Shown in pieces: positions 46,067 to 56,416 of a stretch of DNA of 64,000 nucleotides. The notes below the pieces were generated by a model. It did no database searches. It was not told the DNA's origin and worked only from the letters and a program-made list of their open reading frames with translations. Each line of letters opens with the position of its first letter. Position 1 is the first letter of the stretch. Source of the DNA: Secundilactobacillus kimchicus JCM 15530 (lineage in GTDB: Bacteria > Bacillota > Bacilli > Lactobacillales > Lactobacillaceae); NCBI RefSeq assembly GCF_001433995.1, contig NZ_AZCX01000001.1:372001-436000 (forward strand), read 5' to 3'. The position numbers were made by a program, and so were the translations under genes.

Positions 46067-46348
46067 TTACGACATTTTGATCATTTTTTTCTCACTATTT
46101 TTTGCGGCCTGAACCGTTTTGTAAATACTATAATTACTAACCTGTTCAAACTGGCGGCCTAAATTTTTCTCTAGCGCCTTGCTATCGACAACTGTTTTAA
46201 ATTGTAAATAACTCGCTAATAATTGCGCCCGGTTGACCCCTTGCGGTAACTCGTACGCATCTTCTACGTGACGGTATAGCGTTGTGACCGTCTCGATATC
46301 CTTCGCCGACCAATCTGGCTCCAGTGGGTACTGATAGTTTGTTTTCAC
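46067..46348 (-). CDS. UPF0223 family protein (YktA)
   Basis: 93-residue cytosolic helical protein of the UPF0223 family (YQYPLEPDWSAKDIETVTTLYRHVEDAYE). Its function is unknown. GTG at 46348 lies 6 bases after GAGGAGG. An ATG at 46369 opens the same frame but would run through that site. Confidence 0.88.
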   Translation of the reverse strand: MKTNYQYPLEPDWSAKDIETVTTLYRHVEDAYELPQGVNRAQLLASYLQFKTVVDSKALEKNLGRQFEQVSNYSIYKTVQAAKNSEKKMIKMS

Positions 46349-46515
46349 CGTTACCCTCCTCGTTATCAACCTAACAGGTGGCTTACACCACGTTTCTTCT
46401 TTTCATTATAAAGAAAACCTCACGAAGCGCAACATTTAACCCTACGCCACGTGTTTTTCCAACATGTTCAACAACTTTCTTTGCCTCAACAGTTCATAAA
46501 ACCCGTTTAATCACG

Positions 46516-46553
46516 AAAAGAGGAGGTAAGCTAGCCTGCTTACCTCCTCTTTA
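46516..46553 (-). terminator. Terminator of pdhABCD
   Basis: AAAAGAGGAGGTAAGC (46516-46531) pairs with its complement (46538-46552). On the minus strand the stem ends in TTTTCG, after the pdhD stop. Confidence 0.85.
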
Positions 46554-46572
46554 TAAAACGTCAACCAATCAA

Positions 46573-47997
46573 TTAAATATGGGTTGGGAATCCAATCGCA
46601 ATATCAGCCGCTTCTTGAATCGGTTCTGATAGCGTTGGGTGTGGGTGAATGGTCAATGCAATATCTTCAACATTCATCCCACCATTAACAGCCAGACTCA
46701 ATTCAGCAATTAAGTCCGATGCGCCAGGTCCGACCACTTGAGCGCCTAAGACGTTTTTTTCGTCCTTCGTGTAAACCAGCCGAACAAATCCATCAGGCTG
46801 ATCAAGAGAGACAGCTCGAGCATTACCAGCAAATGGGAACTTGGCCGTTGAAACCTCGATTCCCTTATCCTTAGCGTCTTGCTGGGTTAACCCAACCGTT
46901 GCTAATTCTGGGTCAGCAAAGCAGACTGCTGGTACTCCGACCCAATCATTGGCCGTCTTATTGCCAGCAATGGCACCGGCAGCAGTTTTAGCTTCAAAAA
47001 AGGCTTTGTGAGCCAGCGCCGGACCCGGAACAATATCACCGATTGCCCAAATGTTCGAAACACTGGTACGACCCTGCTCGTCTACTTCAATTAAACCACG
47101 GTCAGTCGTCTTAACATCGGTCATTTCGAGCCCGATATCGTCAGTATTTGGTCGCCGACCAACAGTGACCATGCAGTAATCTGCTTTAATGTCTTGGGCT
47201 TTCCCGTCAACTTCATAAGTAACGGTCACACCGTTAGCATCCTGAGCTGATTTCTTAGCCATGGCACCGGTGACGACATCGATGCCCTTCTTCTTCATTT
47301 CCTTCAAAACAACGGCAACCATATCTTTGTCAAAGTTTGGCAAAATAGAGTCCGTTCCTTCAAGAATGGTCACATGAGAGCCGAGGTTTGCATAAGCACC
47401 AGCTAATTCAGTGCCGACGTACCCGCCACCAATCACAACAAATTCTTTTGGAATTTCTGGCAAGTTCAAACCACCCGTCGAGTCAATGACCCGGCCTTCA
47501 AATTTGAAACCAGGAATTTCAACTGGTCGACTTCCAGTTGCAATGATCAGGTTTTTAAACTCAATTGTTAGTCCGTCATCGGCACTCATAAACTGCTTTG
47601 GTCCCGTTGAAACAACCCGGAGCCGCGAATTTGAGTCCAGAACGGCTTCTCCTTGTAAGACATCAACTTTGTGTTTCTTAAGCAACATCTTAACGCCGCT
47701 GGTCATCCGATCAACCACAGAGTGTTGCTTCCAATCTTGCGTCTTTGAAAAATCAATACTTGGTTGTTGTGTCGTGATTCCAAAAACAGCAGCATCAGCA
47801 GCTTCTTGGAAACGGTGACCCGCGTTAATTAATGCTTTGGATGGCACACATCCGACATTTAAGCACACGCCGCCTAAAGTATCAGATTTTTCAATAACCG
47901 TCACACTTTGCCCGAGCTCAGCGGCTCGAATTGCGGCTACATAGCCCCCAGGTCCTGCTCCGATAATGACGGTATCGCGCTTTTCAACATCTGCCAT
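46573..47997 (-). CDS. pdhD: Dihydrolipoyl dehydrogenase (E3)
   Basis: Flavoprotein that reoxidises the lipoyl groups of the pyruvate dehydrogenase complex with NAD. 474 residues: FAD motif IGAGPGGYVAAIRAAELG, redox-active disulphide GGVCLNVGCVPSKALI (cysteines about 45 and 50), NAD motif IGGGYVGTELAGAYA and the C-terminal active-site His-Glu pair in LTIHPHPTLSE. Last gene of the pdh operon, 7 bases after pdhC. Confidence 0.97.
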   Translation of the reverse strand: MADVEKRDTVIIGAGPGGYVAAIRAAELGQSVTVIEKSDTLGGVCLNVGCVPSKALINAGHRFQEAADAAVFGITTQQPSIDFSKTQDWKQHSVVDRMTSGVKMLLKKHKVDVLQGEAVLDSNSRLRVVSTGPKQFMSADDGLTIEFKNLIIATGSRPVEIPGFKFEGRVIDSTGGLNLPEIPKEFVVIGGGYVGTELAGAYANLGSHVTILEGTDSILPNFDKDMVAVVLKEMKKKGIDVVTGAMAKKSAQDANGVTVTYEVDGKAQDIKADYCMVTVGRRPNTDDIGLEMTDVKTTDRGLIEVDEQGRTSVSNIWAIGDIVPGPALAHKAFFEAKTAAGAIAGNKTANDWVGVPAVCFADPELATVGLTQQDAKDKGIEVSTAKFPFAGNARAVSLDQPDGFVRLVYTKDEKNVLGAQVVGPGASDLIAELSLAVNGGMNVEDIALTIHPHPTLSEPIQEAADIAIGFPTHI

Positions 47998-48004
47998 ATT
48001 ATGG

Positions 48005-49303
48005 TCATCCTTCCATTAATAACAATTCCGGTTCATGGAGCAATTCGTTCATTAGGTTCAATGCTCGTTGAGCTAATGCGCCATCAATCAAACGGTGATC
48101 GTAGCTTAACGATAGTTTCAGCATGTTGCCAACTTCGATTTCCCCATCTTCATTGACGTACGGTTCCTTAGCAATCTTACCGACCCCTAAAATTGCGACT
48201 TCAGGTTGGTTAATTACTGGTGTGAAGAAACCGCCACCAATTGAGCCAACATTACTGATCGTAATGGATCCGCCTGACATTGCGTCGGCACTAAGTTTGT
48301 TATCCTTAGCAGCTTGCGTGTTTTCAGTGATTTCTTTGGCAATCTCAAACATGCCTTTGGAATCAGCGTTCTTCACGTTTGGCACATACAGACCGTGGTC
48401 CGTATCCGTCGCAATCCCGATGTTGTAGTAGTGCTTATAAACGATTTCTTCACTTGCCATATCCAATGAAGCGTTAAATTCAGGGTATGCCTTCAAAACA
48501 GCGACTAACGCTTTAACAATGTATGGTAAGAAAGTTAAATGGATGTCTTGATCAGCAGCCCGTTGTTTATACTTCTTCCGGTTAGCCATCAGTGCTGAAA
48601 CTTCGACGTCTTGGAATGAAGTAACGTGAGGTGAAATATCCTTTGATTCACGCATTGCTTTAGCGATTACTTTACGAACCATTGACATCGGTTCGCGGGT
48701 TTCCAAATCAGGTTCGGCTGACTTGTAAGGCTTAATTGGTGCAGCAGCCGGAGCAGGTCCAGAAGCAGCTGGGGCAGCTGGGGCAGCTGGAGCAGCGGCA
48801 CCGTTAAAGTTATCAATATCAGCTTTTAAAATCTGGCCGTGATTCCCACTTGGCGTAACGGTGCTAATATCGATCCCCTTGTCGCGGGCGTACTGCCGTA
48901 CAGACGGCATTGCTAATACAATCTTATTCGGATCAGAAATCGCTGGAACACCAGTAGCGGGTGCAGCTGCAGCAGGTGCTGGCGCAGCTGGTTCTGGCGT
49001 TGCTGCTGGTTCTGGTGCCGGTTCAGCCGTGTCCGCACTACCACTGTCCTCCGGCGTATCAGCAGAACCGTCGTCGATTTCAACAAGCGTGTCACCAATC
49101 TCTGCTGTTTCGCCTTCCTGTTTAACAATCTTCTTAATCGTTCCATTTACAGGTGAAGGGAGTTCAGAAACAGACTTATCGTTTTGGATTTCAACTAACG
49201 GGTCATCTTCCTTAACGGTGTCTCCTTCTTTAACTAGCCATGAAGCGATTTCGCCTTCGGCCATACCTTCACCAAGCTCTGGGAGTTTGAATGCAAAAGC
49301 CAT
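48005..49303 (-). CDS. pdhC: Dihydrolipoamide acetyltransferase (E2)
   Basis: Core of the pyruvate dehydrogenase complex; transfers acetyl groups to CoA. 432 residues: one lipoyl domain with the modified lysine in QNDKSVSEL (about 43), an Ala/Pro-rich swinging arm (about 85-120), the E1/E3-binding domain ([25 protein letters not shown], about 130-160), a second Ala/Pro linker and the catalytic domain ending with [11 protein letters not shown] (active-site His). It has a single lipoyl domain, where some lactic acid bacteria carry two. Confidence 0.97.
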   Translation of the reverse strand: MAFAFKLPELGEGMAEGEIASWLVKEGDTVKEDDPLVEIQNDKSVSELPSPVNGTIKKIVKQEGETAEIGDTLVEIDDGSADTPEDSGSADTAEPAPEPAATPEPAAPAPAAAAPATGVPAISDPNKIVLAMPSVRQYARDKGIDISTVTPSGNHGQILKADIDNFNGAAAPAAPAAPAASGPAPAAAPIKPYKSAEPDLETREPMSMVRKVIAKAMRESKDISPHVTSFQDVEVSALMANRKKYKQRAADQDIHLTFLPYIVKALVAVLKAYPEFNASLDMASEEIVYKHYYNIGIATDTDHGLYVPNVKNADSKGMFEIAKEITENTQAAKDNKLSADAMSGGSITISNVGSIGGGFFTPVINQPEVAILGVGKIAKEPYVNEDGEIEVGNMLKLSLSYDHRLIDGALAQRALNLMNELLHEPELLLMEG

Positions 49304-49348
49304 GGAAAAACTTCCTTTCTATTATCACAAAGTATTGCTAGGTACGAC

Positions 49349-50326
49349 CTAGTAATTCAGGATCTCGCGCGCCTTTTCTTCAATATCGTCGGCGTTTGGT
49401 AACCAGTCATTTTCAACCTGAGCCCAAGGATAAACTGAGTCTGGTGCTGCAACCCGGCCAATTGGGGCGTCAAGGTTCATGATTGCATGTTCTGCAATTT
49501 CTGAAGCGACTTGAGCGCCAACACCGGCCATCTTTTGAGCTTCTTGAACAACAACTACTTTGTGGGTCTTTTCAACTGACTTAAAGATTGTATCGGTGTC
49601 AATTGGTGATAATGACCGCAAATCAATGACTTCAACGGAAATGTTTTCCTTTTCCAGCTTTTCAGCCGTCTTCAATGCTTCGTTGACTTCGGCACTGTAA
49701 GCCACAATTGTGAGGTCGGTCCCTTCTTTGACGACCTTAGCCGTATCTAGTGGCACCGTGTACTTGCCTTCTGGAATTTCATCCTTCATTGACCGGTAAA
49801 GCTTTAAGTTTTCCATGAACAAAACCGGATCGTTATTTTCAACTGCTGAAATAATCATTCCTTTGGCATCGTATGGGTTAGATGGGGTCACAACCCGCAA
49901 CCCTGGCGTCCCGACAAAGTAGTTTTCCAGGTTGTCGGCATGCATTTCAGCGGTATGAGTCCCACCACCAAACGGCGTCCGAATTGTAATCGGCATCGCC
50001 CGCTTGCCGCTAAACCGGAACCGGTTTCGGGCCATTTGGCCTCCGATTGAGTCAACGGCTTCAAAGGTAAAGCCCATGAATTGAATTTCAGGGATTGGGC
50101 GCCAACCAGTTGCTGCTAGCCCGATTGATAACCCTAAAATCCCAGATTCCGCAAGGGGTGTATCGAAAACTCGGTCTTCACCATACTTATCTTGAAGGCC
50201 TTCCGTTGTCCGGAACACACCGCCGTTTTTACCAACGTCTTCACCGAAGATCAAAGTTTTTGGATCTTCGCCCAAGACAACGTCTAAACCATCTGTAATT
50301 GCTTTGATATAAGTTAATTTAGCCAT
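49349..50326 (-). CDS. pdhB: Pyruvate dehydrogenase E1 beta subunit
   Basis: 325-residue transketolase-like subunit that forms the E1 heterotetramer with PdhA and completes the thiamine diphosphate site. It has [22 protein letters not shown] near the N-terminus and [19 protein letters not shown] in the middle. It starts 2 bases after the pdhA stop, so translation is coupled and subunit amounts matched. Confidence 0.97.
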   Translation of the reverse strand: MAKLTYIKAITDGLDVVLGEDPKTLIFGEDVGKNGGVFRTTEGLQDKYGEDRVFDTPLAESGILGLSIGLAATGWRPIPEIQFMGFTFEAVDSIGGQMARNRFRFSGKRAMPITIRTPFGGGTHTAEMHADNLENYFVGTPGLRVVTPSNPYDAKGMIISAVENNDPVLFMENLKLYRSMKDEIPEGKYTVPLDTAKVVKEGTDLTIVAYSAEVNEALKTAEKLEKENISVEVIDLRSLSPIDTDTIFKSVEKTHKVVVVQEAQKMAGVGAQVASEIAEHAIMNLDAPIGRVAAPDSVYPWAQVENDWLPNADDIEEKAREILNY

Positions 50327-50328
50327 GG

Positions 50329-51444
50329 TTACTTCGACTCCTTTGCTTCAAATCTTGCAATGTCAGCTTTGACTTGAGGTGTCGGTTCTTCAAACGTCGT
50401 CTTCAACATGTCAACAACTGATTGCGTTGGTGTGTTTTCGGCCTCTTTCATTGAAGCCTTGAAGTCATTCTTGTATTCTTCAACAAGCTTGTCTTCTTGT
50501 TCTTGTGACCATAATCCTTTATCCGTTAATACTTTTCTCATCCGAATCAATGGATCAGCATCGAACCAAGGTTTTTCTTCTTCCTTAGTCCGGTAACGTG
50601 ATGGATCGTCACCAGCTGATGAGTGAGCCCCAAACCGGTAAGTTAAGGTTTCAACTAATGCTGGACCGTTACCGGCTGCTGCAAATTCGCGGGCCTCTTT
50701 AGTGGCAATGTAAACGGCCAAAACATCCATCCCGTCAACCTGAACACCAGGAACACCTGAAGCAACACCCTTTTGAGCCAACGTTTCAGCGGCTGTTTGC
50801 GTCTTTCGTGGTACGGAAATGGCCCAACCGTTGTTTTGAACCATAAAGACTGCAGGGGCTTGGAACGATGAAGCAAAGTTGATTCCTTCGTAGAAGTCAC
50901 CCTGAGACGTCCCACCATCACCGGTATAGGTGAAGGCCACAGCATCTTTTTCACCGTTTTTCTTTAACCCTAAAGCGGCTCCGGCTGCTTCGACGTATTG
51001 AGCACCAATAATTATTTGTGGGAACCAAGCACGAGTATCGCCATAATCGTCGCCGACGGCATTTCCTTTTGACCAGAGGAAGCCTTGGGTGACACTTGCC
51101 CCGTGTTGAATAAGTTGTGGTAAGTCACGGTAAGCTGGGAACAGCCAGTCCTTGTCGGTAAAAGCAGAAACTGACCCCATTTCTGATGCTTCTTCACCAA
51201 AAGTTGGAGCATAGAACCCTAACCGGCCTTGGCGGGAGAAGTTCATGGTCTGTTCGTGCAAGGCGCGCTCCCAAACCATTTTTTTCATGAAATCTACCAG
51301 CTCTTCGTCTGAGAAACTATCGAAAAGTTCTTGATTCACAATCTTACCTGTTTCATCCACTACTTGGAGTGGCTTTTTGTAAGGATCGCTCATCTTGGCT
51401 TTAATTGATGCAAAATCAATTGTCTGCCCAGTCTTTTTCGCCAT
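50329..51444 (-). CDS. pdhA: Pyruvate dehydrogenase E1 alpha subunit
   Basis: 371-residue subunit that decarboxylates pyruvate with thiamine diphosphate. The cofactor motif GDG...NN is seen at [35 protein letters not shown] (about 170-205). The phosphorylation-loop equivalent is [15 protein letters not shown] at 51444 is preceded by GGAAAG; the in-frame GTG at 51453 lies within that site. First gene of the operon, under a promoter with a cre site downstream of it. Confidence 0.97.
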   Translation of the reverse strand: MAKKTGQTIDFASIKAKMSDPYKKPLQVVDETGKIVNQELFDSFSDEELVDFMKKMVWERALHEQTMNFSRQGRLGFYAPTFGEEASEMGSVSAFTDKDWLFPAYRDLPQLIQHGASVTQGFLWSKGNAVGDDYGDTRAWFPQIIIGAQYVEAAGAALGLKKNGEKDAVAFTYTGDGGTSQGDFYEGINFASSFQAPAVFMVQNNGWAISVPRKTQTAAETLAQKGVASGVPGVQVDGMDVLAVYIATKEAREFAAAGNGPALVETLTYRFGAHSSAGDDPSRYRTKEEEKPWFDADPLIRMRKVLTDKGLWSQEQEDKLVEEYKNDFKASMKEAENTPTQSVVDMLKTTFEEPTPQVKADIARFEAKESK

Positions 51445-51494
51445 AACTAACACTTTCCTTTCCGTGTATATGCAAACGCAGTCCGCTCATTTTT

Positions 51495-51508
51495 TGAAAG
51501 CGTTTGCT
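51495..51508. promoter_or_regulatory. cre site (CcpA operator) in the pdhA leader
   Basis: TGAAAGCGTTTGCT matches TGNAANCGNWNNCW at all 14 positions and is itself a palindrome, GAAAGC-GTTT-GCTTTC. It lies about 11-25 bases downstream of the expected pdhA transcription start, a position where CcpA normally blocks transcription. Confidence 0.75.
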
Positions 51509-51525
51509 TTCTCAACTACGACTCT

Positions 51526-51554
51526 AAATTAACACGCTTTCACAAATCGTGCAA
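51526..51554 (-). promoter_or_regulatory. Promoter of pdhABCD
   Basis: On the minus strand TTGCAC (51554-51549), a 17-base spacer, TAATTT (51531-51526). A second, imperfect cre-like sequence, TGAAAGCGTGTTAA, overlaps the spacer and -10 element. Confidence 0.6.
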
Positions 51555-51651
51555 GCCCTTTCATTACTTTTATATCGCAAAATGCTCCGATTCCGCGCTA
51601 CGTCAATAAAAAGAATTTTCTGAAAAAAGATAGTGATTTTTATCACATATT

Positions 51652-51682
51652 TTGCAGTTTCATTTTTATTTGAAAATATGAT
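51652..51682 (+). promoter_or_regulatory. Putative promoter of def
   Basis: TTGCAG (51652-51657), a long 19-base spacer, TATGAT (51677-51682), followed by the ribosome site 30 bases on. Confidence 0.4.
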
Positions 51683-51716
51683 AAAATTAATTGATTTTAG
51701 TTCGGAGGTCGTTCAA

Positions 51717-52277
51717 ATGATTTTAATGAAAAATATTGTTCGCGACGGTGATCCGGTTCTTCGCCAAGAAGCCGAAAACGTCACTTTCCCACTCTCAGAG
51801 TCGGATCGTAAACTAGCCAACGATATGATGGAATACCTCGTCACTAGTCAAGACGAGACACTGGCTAAAAAGTATGGGCTTCGTGCTGGCGTTGGCCTAG
51901 CAGCACCACAGGTTGGCGTTTCTAAAATGATGGCCGCGGTCTTGGTACCAGCAGAAACCGAAGGTGGTCAGTCGCCTTTCACCGACGTCATCATTAACCC
52001 TGTGATCGTTAGTCACTCCGTTCAAGACGGCGCTTTAACCGAAGGTGAGGGCTGTCTATCAGTTGATGAGGATGTGCCTGGCTTTGTACCACGCCACGAT
52101 CGGATTACCCTTCGCTATCAAGACGTTGAGGGCGAAACCCACAAAGTGCGCCTAAGGGATTATCCCGCCATCGTCTGCCAACACGAAATTGATCATCTTC
52201 ACGGCATTTTATTTTACGACCATATCGACCGGGACCATCCTTTTGAAATTAGTGAAGACACCGTCATGTTTGACTAA
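51717..52277 (+). CDS. def: Peptide deformylase
   Basis: Removes the formyl group from the initiator methionine of new proteins. The 186-residue type II enzyme has motif 1 GVGLAAPQVG, motif 2 EGCLSV (metal-binding Cys) and motif 3 QHEIDHLHG (metal-binding histidines and catalytic Glu). The start at 51717 follows CGGAGG; the open frame to 51633 has no ribosome site. It is divergent from pdhA and ends in a strong terminator. Confidence 0.97.
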   Translation: MILMKNIVRDGDPVLRQEAENVTFPLSESDRKLANDMMEYLVTSQDETLAKKYGLRAGVGLAAPQVGVSKMMAAVLVPAETEGGQSPFTDVIINPVIVSHSVQDGALTEGEGCLSVDEDVPGFVPRHDRITLRYQDVEGETHKVRLRDYPAIVCQHEIDHLHGILFYDHIDRDHPFEISEDTVMFD

Positions 52278-52303
52278 TATGACCCGTCCCTAGAAACGGT
52301 CAC

Positions 52304-52348
52304 AAAAAGCCTCCGCAGATTTATCACCTAAATCTGCGGAGGCTTTTT
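52304..52348. terminator. Bidirectional terminator of def
   Basis: A perfect 20-bp stem AAAAAGCCTCCGCAGATTTA (52304-52323) / 52329-52348 with loop TCACC, between def and the convergent gene. Confidence 0.93.
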
Positions 52349-52842
52349 TAGTCCCTTTGATCCACCTTATGTAGATCTTTTAAGTATTCAATCGTCGCTT
52401 CATTGACAAGGTAGGCAACACTCATGTGCACCCGGTCACCGTGTTGCCAAATATCGGTAACCAAGAAGGCCGAGCCCCCCGCCGGACTGGCAGTCTTGAT
52501 GTCGTGATCACTCGCATAATCACTCAACATCCGATTAAGCTGCTGCCGAAAAATCTGGAGTTGCTCACCGCTATTAGTGGGCAATTTGACCACAAATTCA
52601 AACGCCATCACCCCGCGGCCCCACCCGTCCGCGACCGTTGTCCGTGATAACAAAACAGTCTGGTCGGAAACAAAGTGGTCGTCCACCAGGCGTTGAAGGG
52701 CTGCTCGCATGGCACTTTCAGTTTGTAAAAGAGCCTGTTCATGGGCTCGCCGGGTGGCCCGATTGACGATTCCCCGATGAATGAGGATGTAGATAACAAT
52801 GGCCACAACAACGGCGATTATAATGGTTAGTTCACGACTCAT
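52348..52842 (-). CDS. Membrane-anchored hypothetical protein, 164 residues
   Basis: Not recognised. It has one N-terminal helix (LTIIIAVVVAIVIYILIHRGIV, about 4-25), then an amphipathic helical stretch (RATRRAHEQALLQTESAMRAALQRLVDD) and a soluble domain (MAFEFVVKLPTNSGEQLQIFRQQLNRML, AFLVTDIWQHGDRVHMSVAYLVN). The start at 52842 follows AAAGGAGG; the frame open to 52929 lacks a site. It is a single-gene unit facing def. Confidence 0.7.
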   Translation of the reverse strand: MSRELTIIIAVVVAIVIYILIHRGIVNRATRRAHEQALLQTESAMRAALQRLVDDHFVSDQTVLLSRTTVADGWGRGVMAFEFVVKLPTNSGEQLQIFRQQLNRMLSDYASDHDIKTASPAGGSAFLVTDIWQHGDRVHMSVAYLVNEATIEYLKDLHKVDQRD

Positions 52843-53339
52843 GATCAGTCCTCCTTTAAAATAATCATACCATGGACTGTGAAAATTAGGTAATGCGATG
52901 CGATTGTACCCGGATTCCACAAAACCCACGGTACCGGCAAATCTGAGAAATCAAGTTTAAAAATACCAACGTTGCTGGCAACTGGCTGCGAGTTGCCAAC
53001 TAAACCGAAACAGGGCCCAATCATTTGAATTCAGAGCGACTTGACGGCCTTTTTGCCCACTTATTACCAACAACTCAGAACTGCACAAAAGACACCTTTG
53101 ATTGAGTGGGTCAGTAGCGAATGGTTTTGAAAACCTTAAAGCTTGTCGGACCAGGATTTTCAAACCAACCAAGATTATGTCAGCACCGGTTAAACTTATA
53201 TACAATTTTTAAGCGATATGATAGTATGTAAATAACTGTTGTTGCTTACAACAAGACGTTCGGTTGCAAAAATAGATGATTCATTCTACATGAACTCGAA
53301 ACGTATTTTTAACTCAGAAAGGATGCTGACTATTTCATC
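52843..53339. other. Gene-free stretch upstream of rpoY
   Basis: About 500 bases with no supported gene. It contains an inverted repeat around 52974-53000 (GCTGGCAACTGG...GAGTTGCCAAC) and an AT-rich part from 53195 with a possible -10 (GATATGATAG near 53215) for rpoY-rnjA. An 82-codon minus-strand open frame (52957-53205) has no ribosome site and is not proposed as a gene. Confidence 0.5.
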
Positions 53340-53558
53340 ATGATTTTTAAAGTCTACTATCAAGAAGACCAAGTTCGCAACCCCAAACGGGAAACGACTA
53401 AGTCCCTTTTTATTAATGCTGACACGGAAGTTCAGGCACGAGCACTCGTGACCGAAAACACCGGTCATAACATTGAATTCATCGAACCGCTTGAGGGGAA
53501 GTTCCTTGAATACGAACAACAAAACCCGGACTATAAGTTGACGGAGTTTAATCAATGA
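53340..53558 (+). CDS. rpoY: DNA-directed RNA polymerase subunit epsilon
   Basis: Small accessory subunit of Firmicutes RNA polymerase (YkzG). The 72-residue product begins [11 protein letters not shown] and contains the diagnostic [24 protein letters not shown], which fits the Bacillus protein well. Its stop overlaps the rnjA start by 4 bases (ATGA), the usual rpoY-rnjA pair. The nearest ribosome-site-like sequence, AAAGGATG, is 14 or more bases before the ATG, further than normal. Confidence 0.93.
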   Translation: MIFKVYYQEDQVRNPKRETTKSLFINADTEVQARALVTENTGHNIEFIEPLEGKFLEYEQQNPDYKLTEFNQ

Positions 53559-55231
53559 AAAAATTGAACGTCAAAAATAATGAGACTGCAATTTTTGGCG
53601 TTGGTGGATTAGGCGAAATTGGGAAAAACACTTACGGTATTCAATTCCAAGATGAAATTATTTTAATTGATGCCGGGATTAAATTTCCCGAAGATGACTT
53701 ACTAGGAATTGATTATGTCATTCCTGATTATCACTATCTTGTAGCGAATAAGGACAAGATCAAGTGTTTGGTTATCACCCATGGACACGAAGATCATATT
53801 GGTGGGGTTCCCTACCTATTAAAAGATCTCAACGTCCCCATTTATGCTGGACCACTAGCGTTAGCACTCATTAAAAACAAACTTGACGAACACGGGTTAC
53901 TTCGGACAGCCGAGCTTCACGAAATTAACGAAGACACGGTGTTGAAGTTCCGGAAAACCAGCGTTGAGTTTTTCCGAACCACCCACTCAATTCCTGATAC
54001 ACTTGGAATTGCTGTTCACACCCCTGCTGGGGTCATCGTCCAAACTGGGGACTTCAAGTTCGATCTGACCCCAGTTACCAATCAGCCGCCTAACCTGCAA
54101 AAAATGGCTCGGCTTGGCGAAGAAGGCGTGCTATGCCTCATGGCTGACAGCACCAACGCCGAACGACCCATTTGGACAAAGTCCGAAAAATGGGTCGGTA
54201 AGTCAATCCGGAAAATTTTTGATCAAGTAGAAGGCCGAATTATTTTCGCCACTTTCGCCTCAAACATTTCGCGGATTGAAACAGCTTGCGAAACAGCGCT
54301 TGCACATGGTCGCAAGATTGCGGTGTTTGGTCGAAGCATGGAAGCTGCCATTGTTAATGGCCGCGAACTTGGCTACTTAAACATTCCGGACGAAGCCTTG
54401 ATTGACGCCAATGATTTACGTTCACTTCCAGCCGACAAGGTCATGATTTTATGTACCGGTTCTCAAGGTGAACCAATGGCTGCCCTTTCACGGATTGCTA
54501 ACGGAACTCACCGTCAGATTTCAATTCAACCGAACGATACCGTTGTTTTTTCAAGTAACCCAATCCCTGGTAACACCACCAGTGTTAACCACGTCATTAA
54601 CGAACTTGAAGAAGCCGGTGCCAAAGTGATCCACGGTAAGGTTAACAATATCCATACGTCTGGTCATGGTGGCCAAGAAGAGCAAAAGTTGATGTTACGG
54701 CTAATGAAGCCGAAGTTCTTTATGCCAATTCATGGTGAATACCGGATGTTAAAGATCCATACCGAATTGGCTGAACAATGTGGCGTACCGCTTGACCATT
54801 CGTTTATCATGGAAAACGGTGATGTCTTAGCCTTAACCAAAGATACGGCGCGAATTGCTGGGCATTTTACAGCAGGCGATGTTTATATCGATGGTAGTGG
54901 AATTGGCGACATTGGAAATGTCGTTTTACGTGACCGCCAACTTCTTTCCGAAGAAGGGTTAGTCGTCGTTGTCGCGACGATCAACCTAAAAGATAAAAAC
55001 ATTCAAGCTGGTCCAGACCTGTTATCCCGCGGATTTGTGTACATGCGCGAGTCTGGCGAACTCCTTAATGAAGGGCGCCGCCTCGTCTTTTCAACAATCC
55101 GGCGGGCCATGCGATCGAAAAAGGCGAATGAAGCTTCAATTCGCAATGCCATCATCGATGACTTGCAGAATTTCTTATTTGAAAAAACAGAACGTCATCC
55201 CATGATTTTACCAATGTTGATCATGGACTAG
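53555..55231 (+). CDS. rnjA: Ribonuclease J1
   Basis: Main 5'-3' exonuclease and endonuclease for mRNA decay and rRNA maturation. 558 residues of metallo-beta-lactamase/beta-CASP fold with a complete metal site: HGHEDH (76-81), THSIPDT, GDFKFD, and the late SGHGG and PIHGEYR histidines. The C-terminal domain mediates dimerisation with J1 or J2. It is translated together with rpoY through the 4-base overlap and ends at its own terminator. Confidence 0.96.
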   Translation: MKKLNVKNNETAIFGVGGLGEIGKNTYGIQFQDEIILIDAGIKFPEDDLLGIDYVIPDYHYLVANKDKIKCLVITHGHEDHIGGVPYLLKDLNVPIYAGPLALALIKNKLDEHGLLRTAELHEINEDTVLKFRKTSVEFFRTTHSIPDTLGIAVHTPAGVIVQTGDFKFDLTPVTNQPPNLQKMARLGEEGVLCLMADSTNAERPIWTKSEKWVGKSIRKIFDQVEGRIIFATFASNISRIETACETALAHGRKIAVFGRSMEAAIVNGRELGYLNIPDEALIDANDLRSLPADKVMILCTGSQGEPMAALSRIANGTHRQISIQPNDTVVFSSNPIPGNTTSVNHVINELEEAGAKVIHGKVNNIHTSGHGGQEEQKLMLRLMKPKFFMPIHGEYRMLKIHTELAEQCGVPLDHSFIMENGDVLALTKDTARIAGHFTAGDVYIDGSGIGDIGNVVLRDRQLLSEEGLVVVVATINLKDKNIQAGPDLLSRGFVYMRESGELLNEGRRLVFSTIRRAMRSKKANEASIRNAIIDDLQNFLFEKTERHPMILPMLIMD

Positions 55232-55238
55232 ACGACAA

Positions 55239-55277
55239 AAACGGTCTCAAAATTTCTATATTTGAGGTCGTTTTTTT
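55239..55277 (+). terminator. Terminator of rpoY-rnjA
   Basis: ACGGTCTCAAA (55241-55251) pairs with TTTGAGGTCGT (55261-55271) with two G-U pairs, then seven T. Confidence 0.88.
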
Positions 55278-55358
55278 ATTTTTGCGCAAAGCATGTAGCC
55301 CGCACCAAAAAAATTCGCTATAATGATTAGGTATGATTTTTAGGAAAGGAGCCATTGG

Positions 55359-56315
55359 GTGGCTGTGAAATACTATGTTATTTTAAATGACCACGCGGGT
55401 GCGGGCCGTGCTAAAGCAGTGTGGCCGGCTATTGAAGAACAGTTAAACCAGCGAAACGTTACTTTTGAGCTCGGTCGGTCCCAATACGCTGGGCACAGCA
55501 TCCTACTCGCTCATCAATTTGCTAAGAACCACGCCAGTGATCCGGCTAATTGGGTCGTTTTGGCTGTAGGTGGCGATGGCACGCTCCATCAAGTATTAAA
55601 TGGCTTGAATGATGCCCATTTAACCACCCCCATCCCCGTTGCCTATTTACCCGTCGGTTCTGGTAATGACTTTGCACGAGGCCTAAAAATGGCTAATAGT
55701 TGGCGACCGGCCTTAAACCAGATTCTGGACTGCACTGCCGCCAATTGGTTAACCATTGGCCAGTATCGCGACACAATCAAACAGTCTAGCTCGGTCTTTA
55801 CTAATAACGTTGGGATCGGGCTCGATGCGGCCATCGTAGCGGCCGCTAATAGCTCTCGCTTGAAAGTCTTTTTAAACCGGATTCACATGGGGAAATTAGC
55901 CTACCTCTTCTCTTTTATCAACGTTGTTTATAATCAACAAGGCTTCCCGCTTACGGTCCACGTCAATGGCCACCGGGATATTTATTCAAAAGCGTTTCTC
56001 GTTACGGTGTCAAACCACCCTTATTTTGGCGGTGGTATCAATATTCTTCCCCCCGCCTCGGTGAGCGACGCTAACCTTGATTTGATTGTGGTCGAAAAAC
56101 CAAACCTATTTAAAATGATTGGAATCGCCCTGATGATTGCGTTGGGGCGCCATCTTAAAATGAAATCAGTTCACCACTATCATGCTGCTAAAATTCACCT
56201 CATTGCCCCTAGCATCGAGTACGGTCAAATTGACGGCGAAGAACTGGGCGGTAAGTACTGGGATGCTTACTTTGAAATCACACAATATCCATTCTGGATT
56301 GATCCCACCATTTAA
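55359..56315 (+). CDS. Diacylglycerol kinase family lipid kinase
   Basis: 318-residue soluble lipid kinase of the DagK/YegS family. The nucleotide-binding motif is VGGDGTLHQVLNGL (about 70-83), the glycine loop LPVGSGNDFARGL (about 97-109), and the closing acidic motif is EYGQIDGEEL. In Gram-positives such enzymes return diacylglycerol from lipoteichoic acid synthesis to phospholipid, though several paralogues exist. GTG at 55359 follows GGAAAGGAG; a second GTG two codons on is possible. Confidence 0.9.
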   Translation: MAVKYYVILNDHAGAGRAKAVWPAIEEQLNQRNVTFELGRSQYAGHSILLAHQFAKNHASDPANWVVLAVGGDGTLHQVLNGLNDAHLTTPIPVAYLPVGSGNDFARGLKMANSWRPALNQILDCTAANWLTIGQYRDTIKQSSSVFTNNVGIGLDAAIVAAANSSRLKVFLNRIHMGKLAYLFSFINVVYNQQGFPLTVHVNGHRDIYSKAFLVTVSNHPYFGGGINILPPASVSDANLDLIVVEKPNLFKMIGIALMIALGRHLKMKSVHHYHAAKIHLIAPSIEYGQIDGEELGGKYWDAYFEITQYPFWIDPTI

Positions 56316-56330
56316 TATAATCACCACCAC

Positions 56331-56364
56331 AAAAAAGCGATCAGCTAAACTGATCGCTTTTTTT
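56331..56364 (+). terminator. Terminator of the lipid kinase gene
   Basis: AAAAAAGCGATCAG (56331-56344) pairs with 56349-56362 around CTAAA or similar, with seven T following. Confidence 0.92.
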
Positions 56365-56416
56365 AGTCGTATTGTCTTTAGACCGAGTTGAGCTCGCAAA
56401 GCGTGCGAAACAAAAA

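Noticed and set aside
48861-49352. 163-codon Ala/Gly/Ser-rich open frame antisense to pdhC
   Set aside because: It arises from the Ala/Pro-rich linker repeats of the E2 protein read on the other strand.
52957-53205. 82-codon minus-strand open frame in the gap upstream of rpoY
   Set aside because: No ribosome site and unconvincing amino-acid composition.
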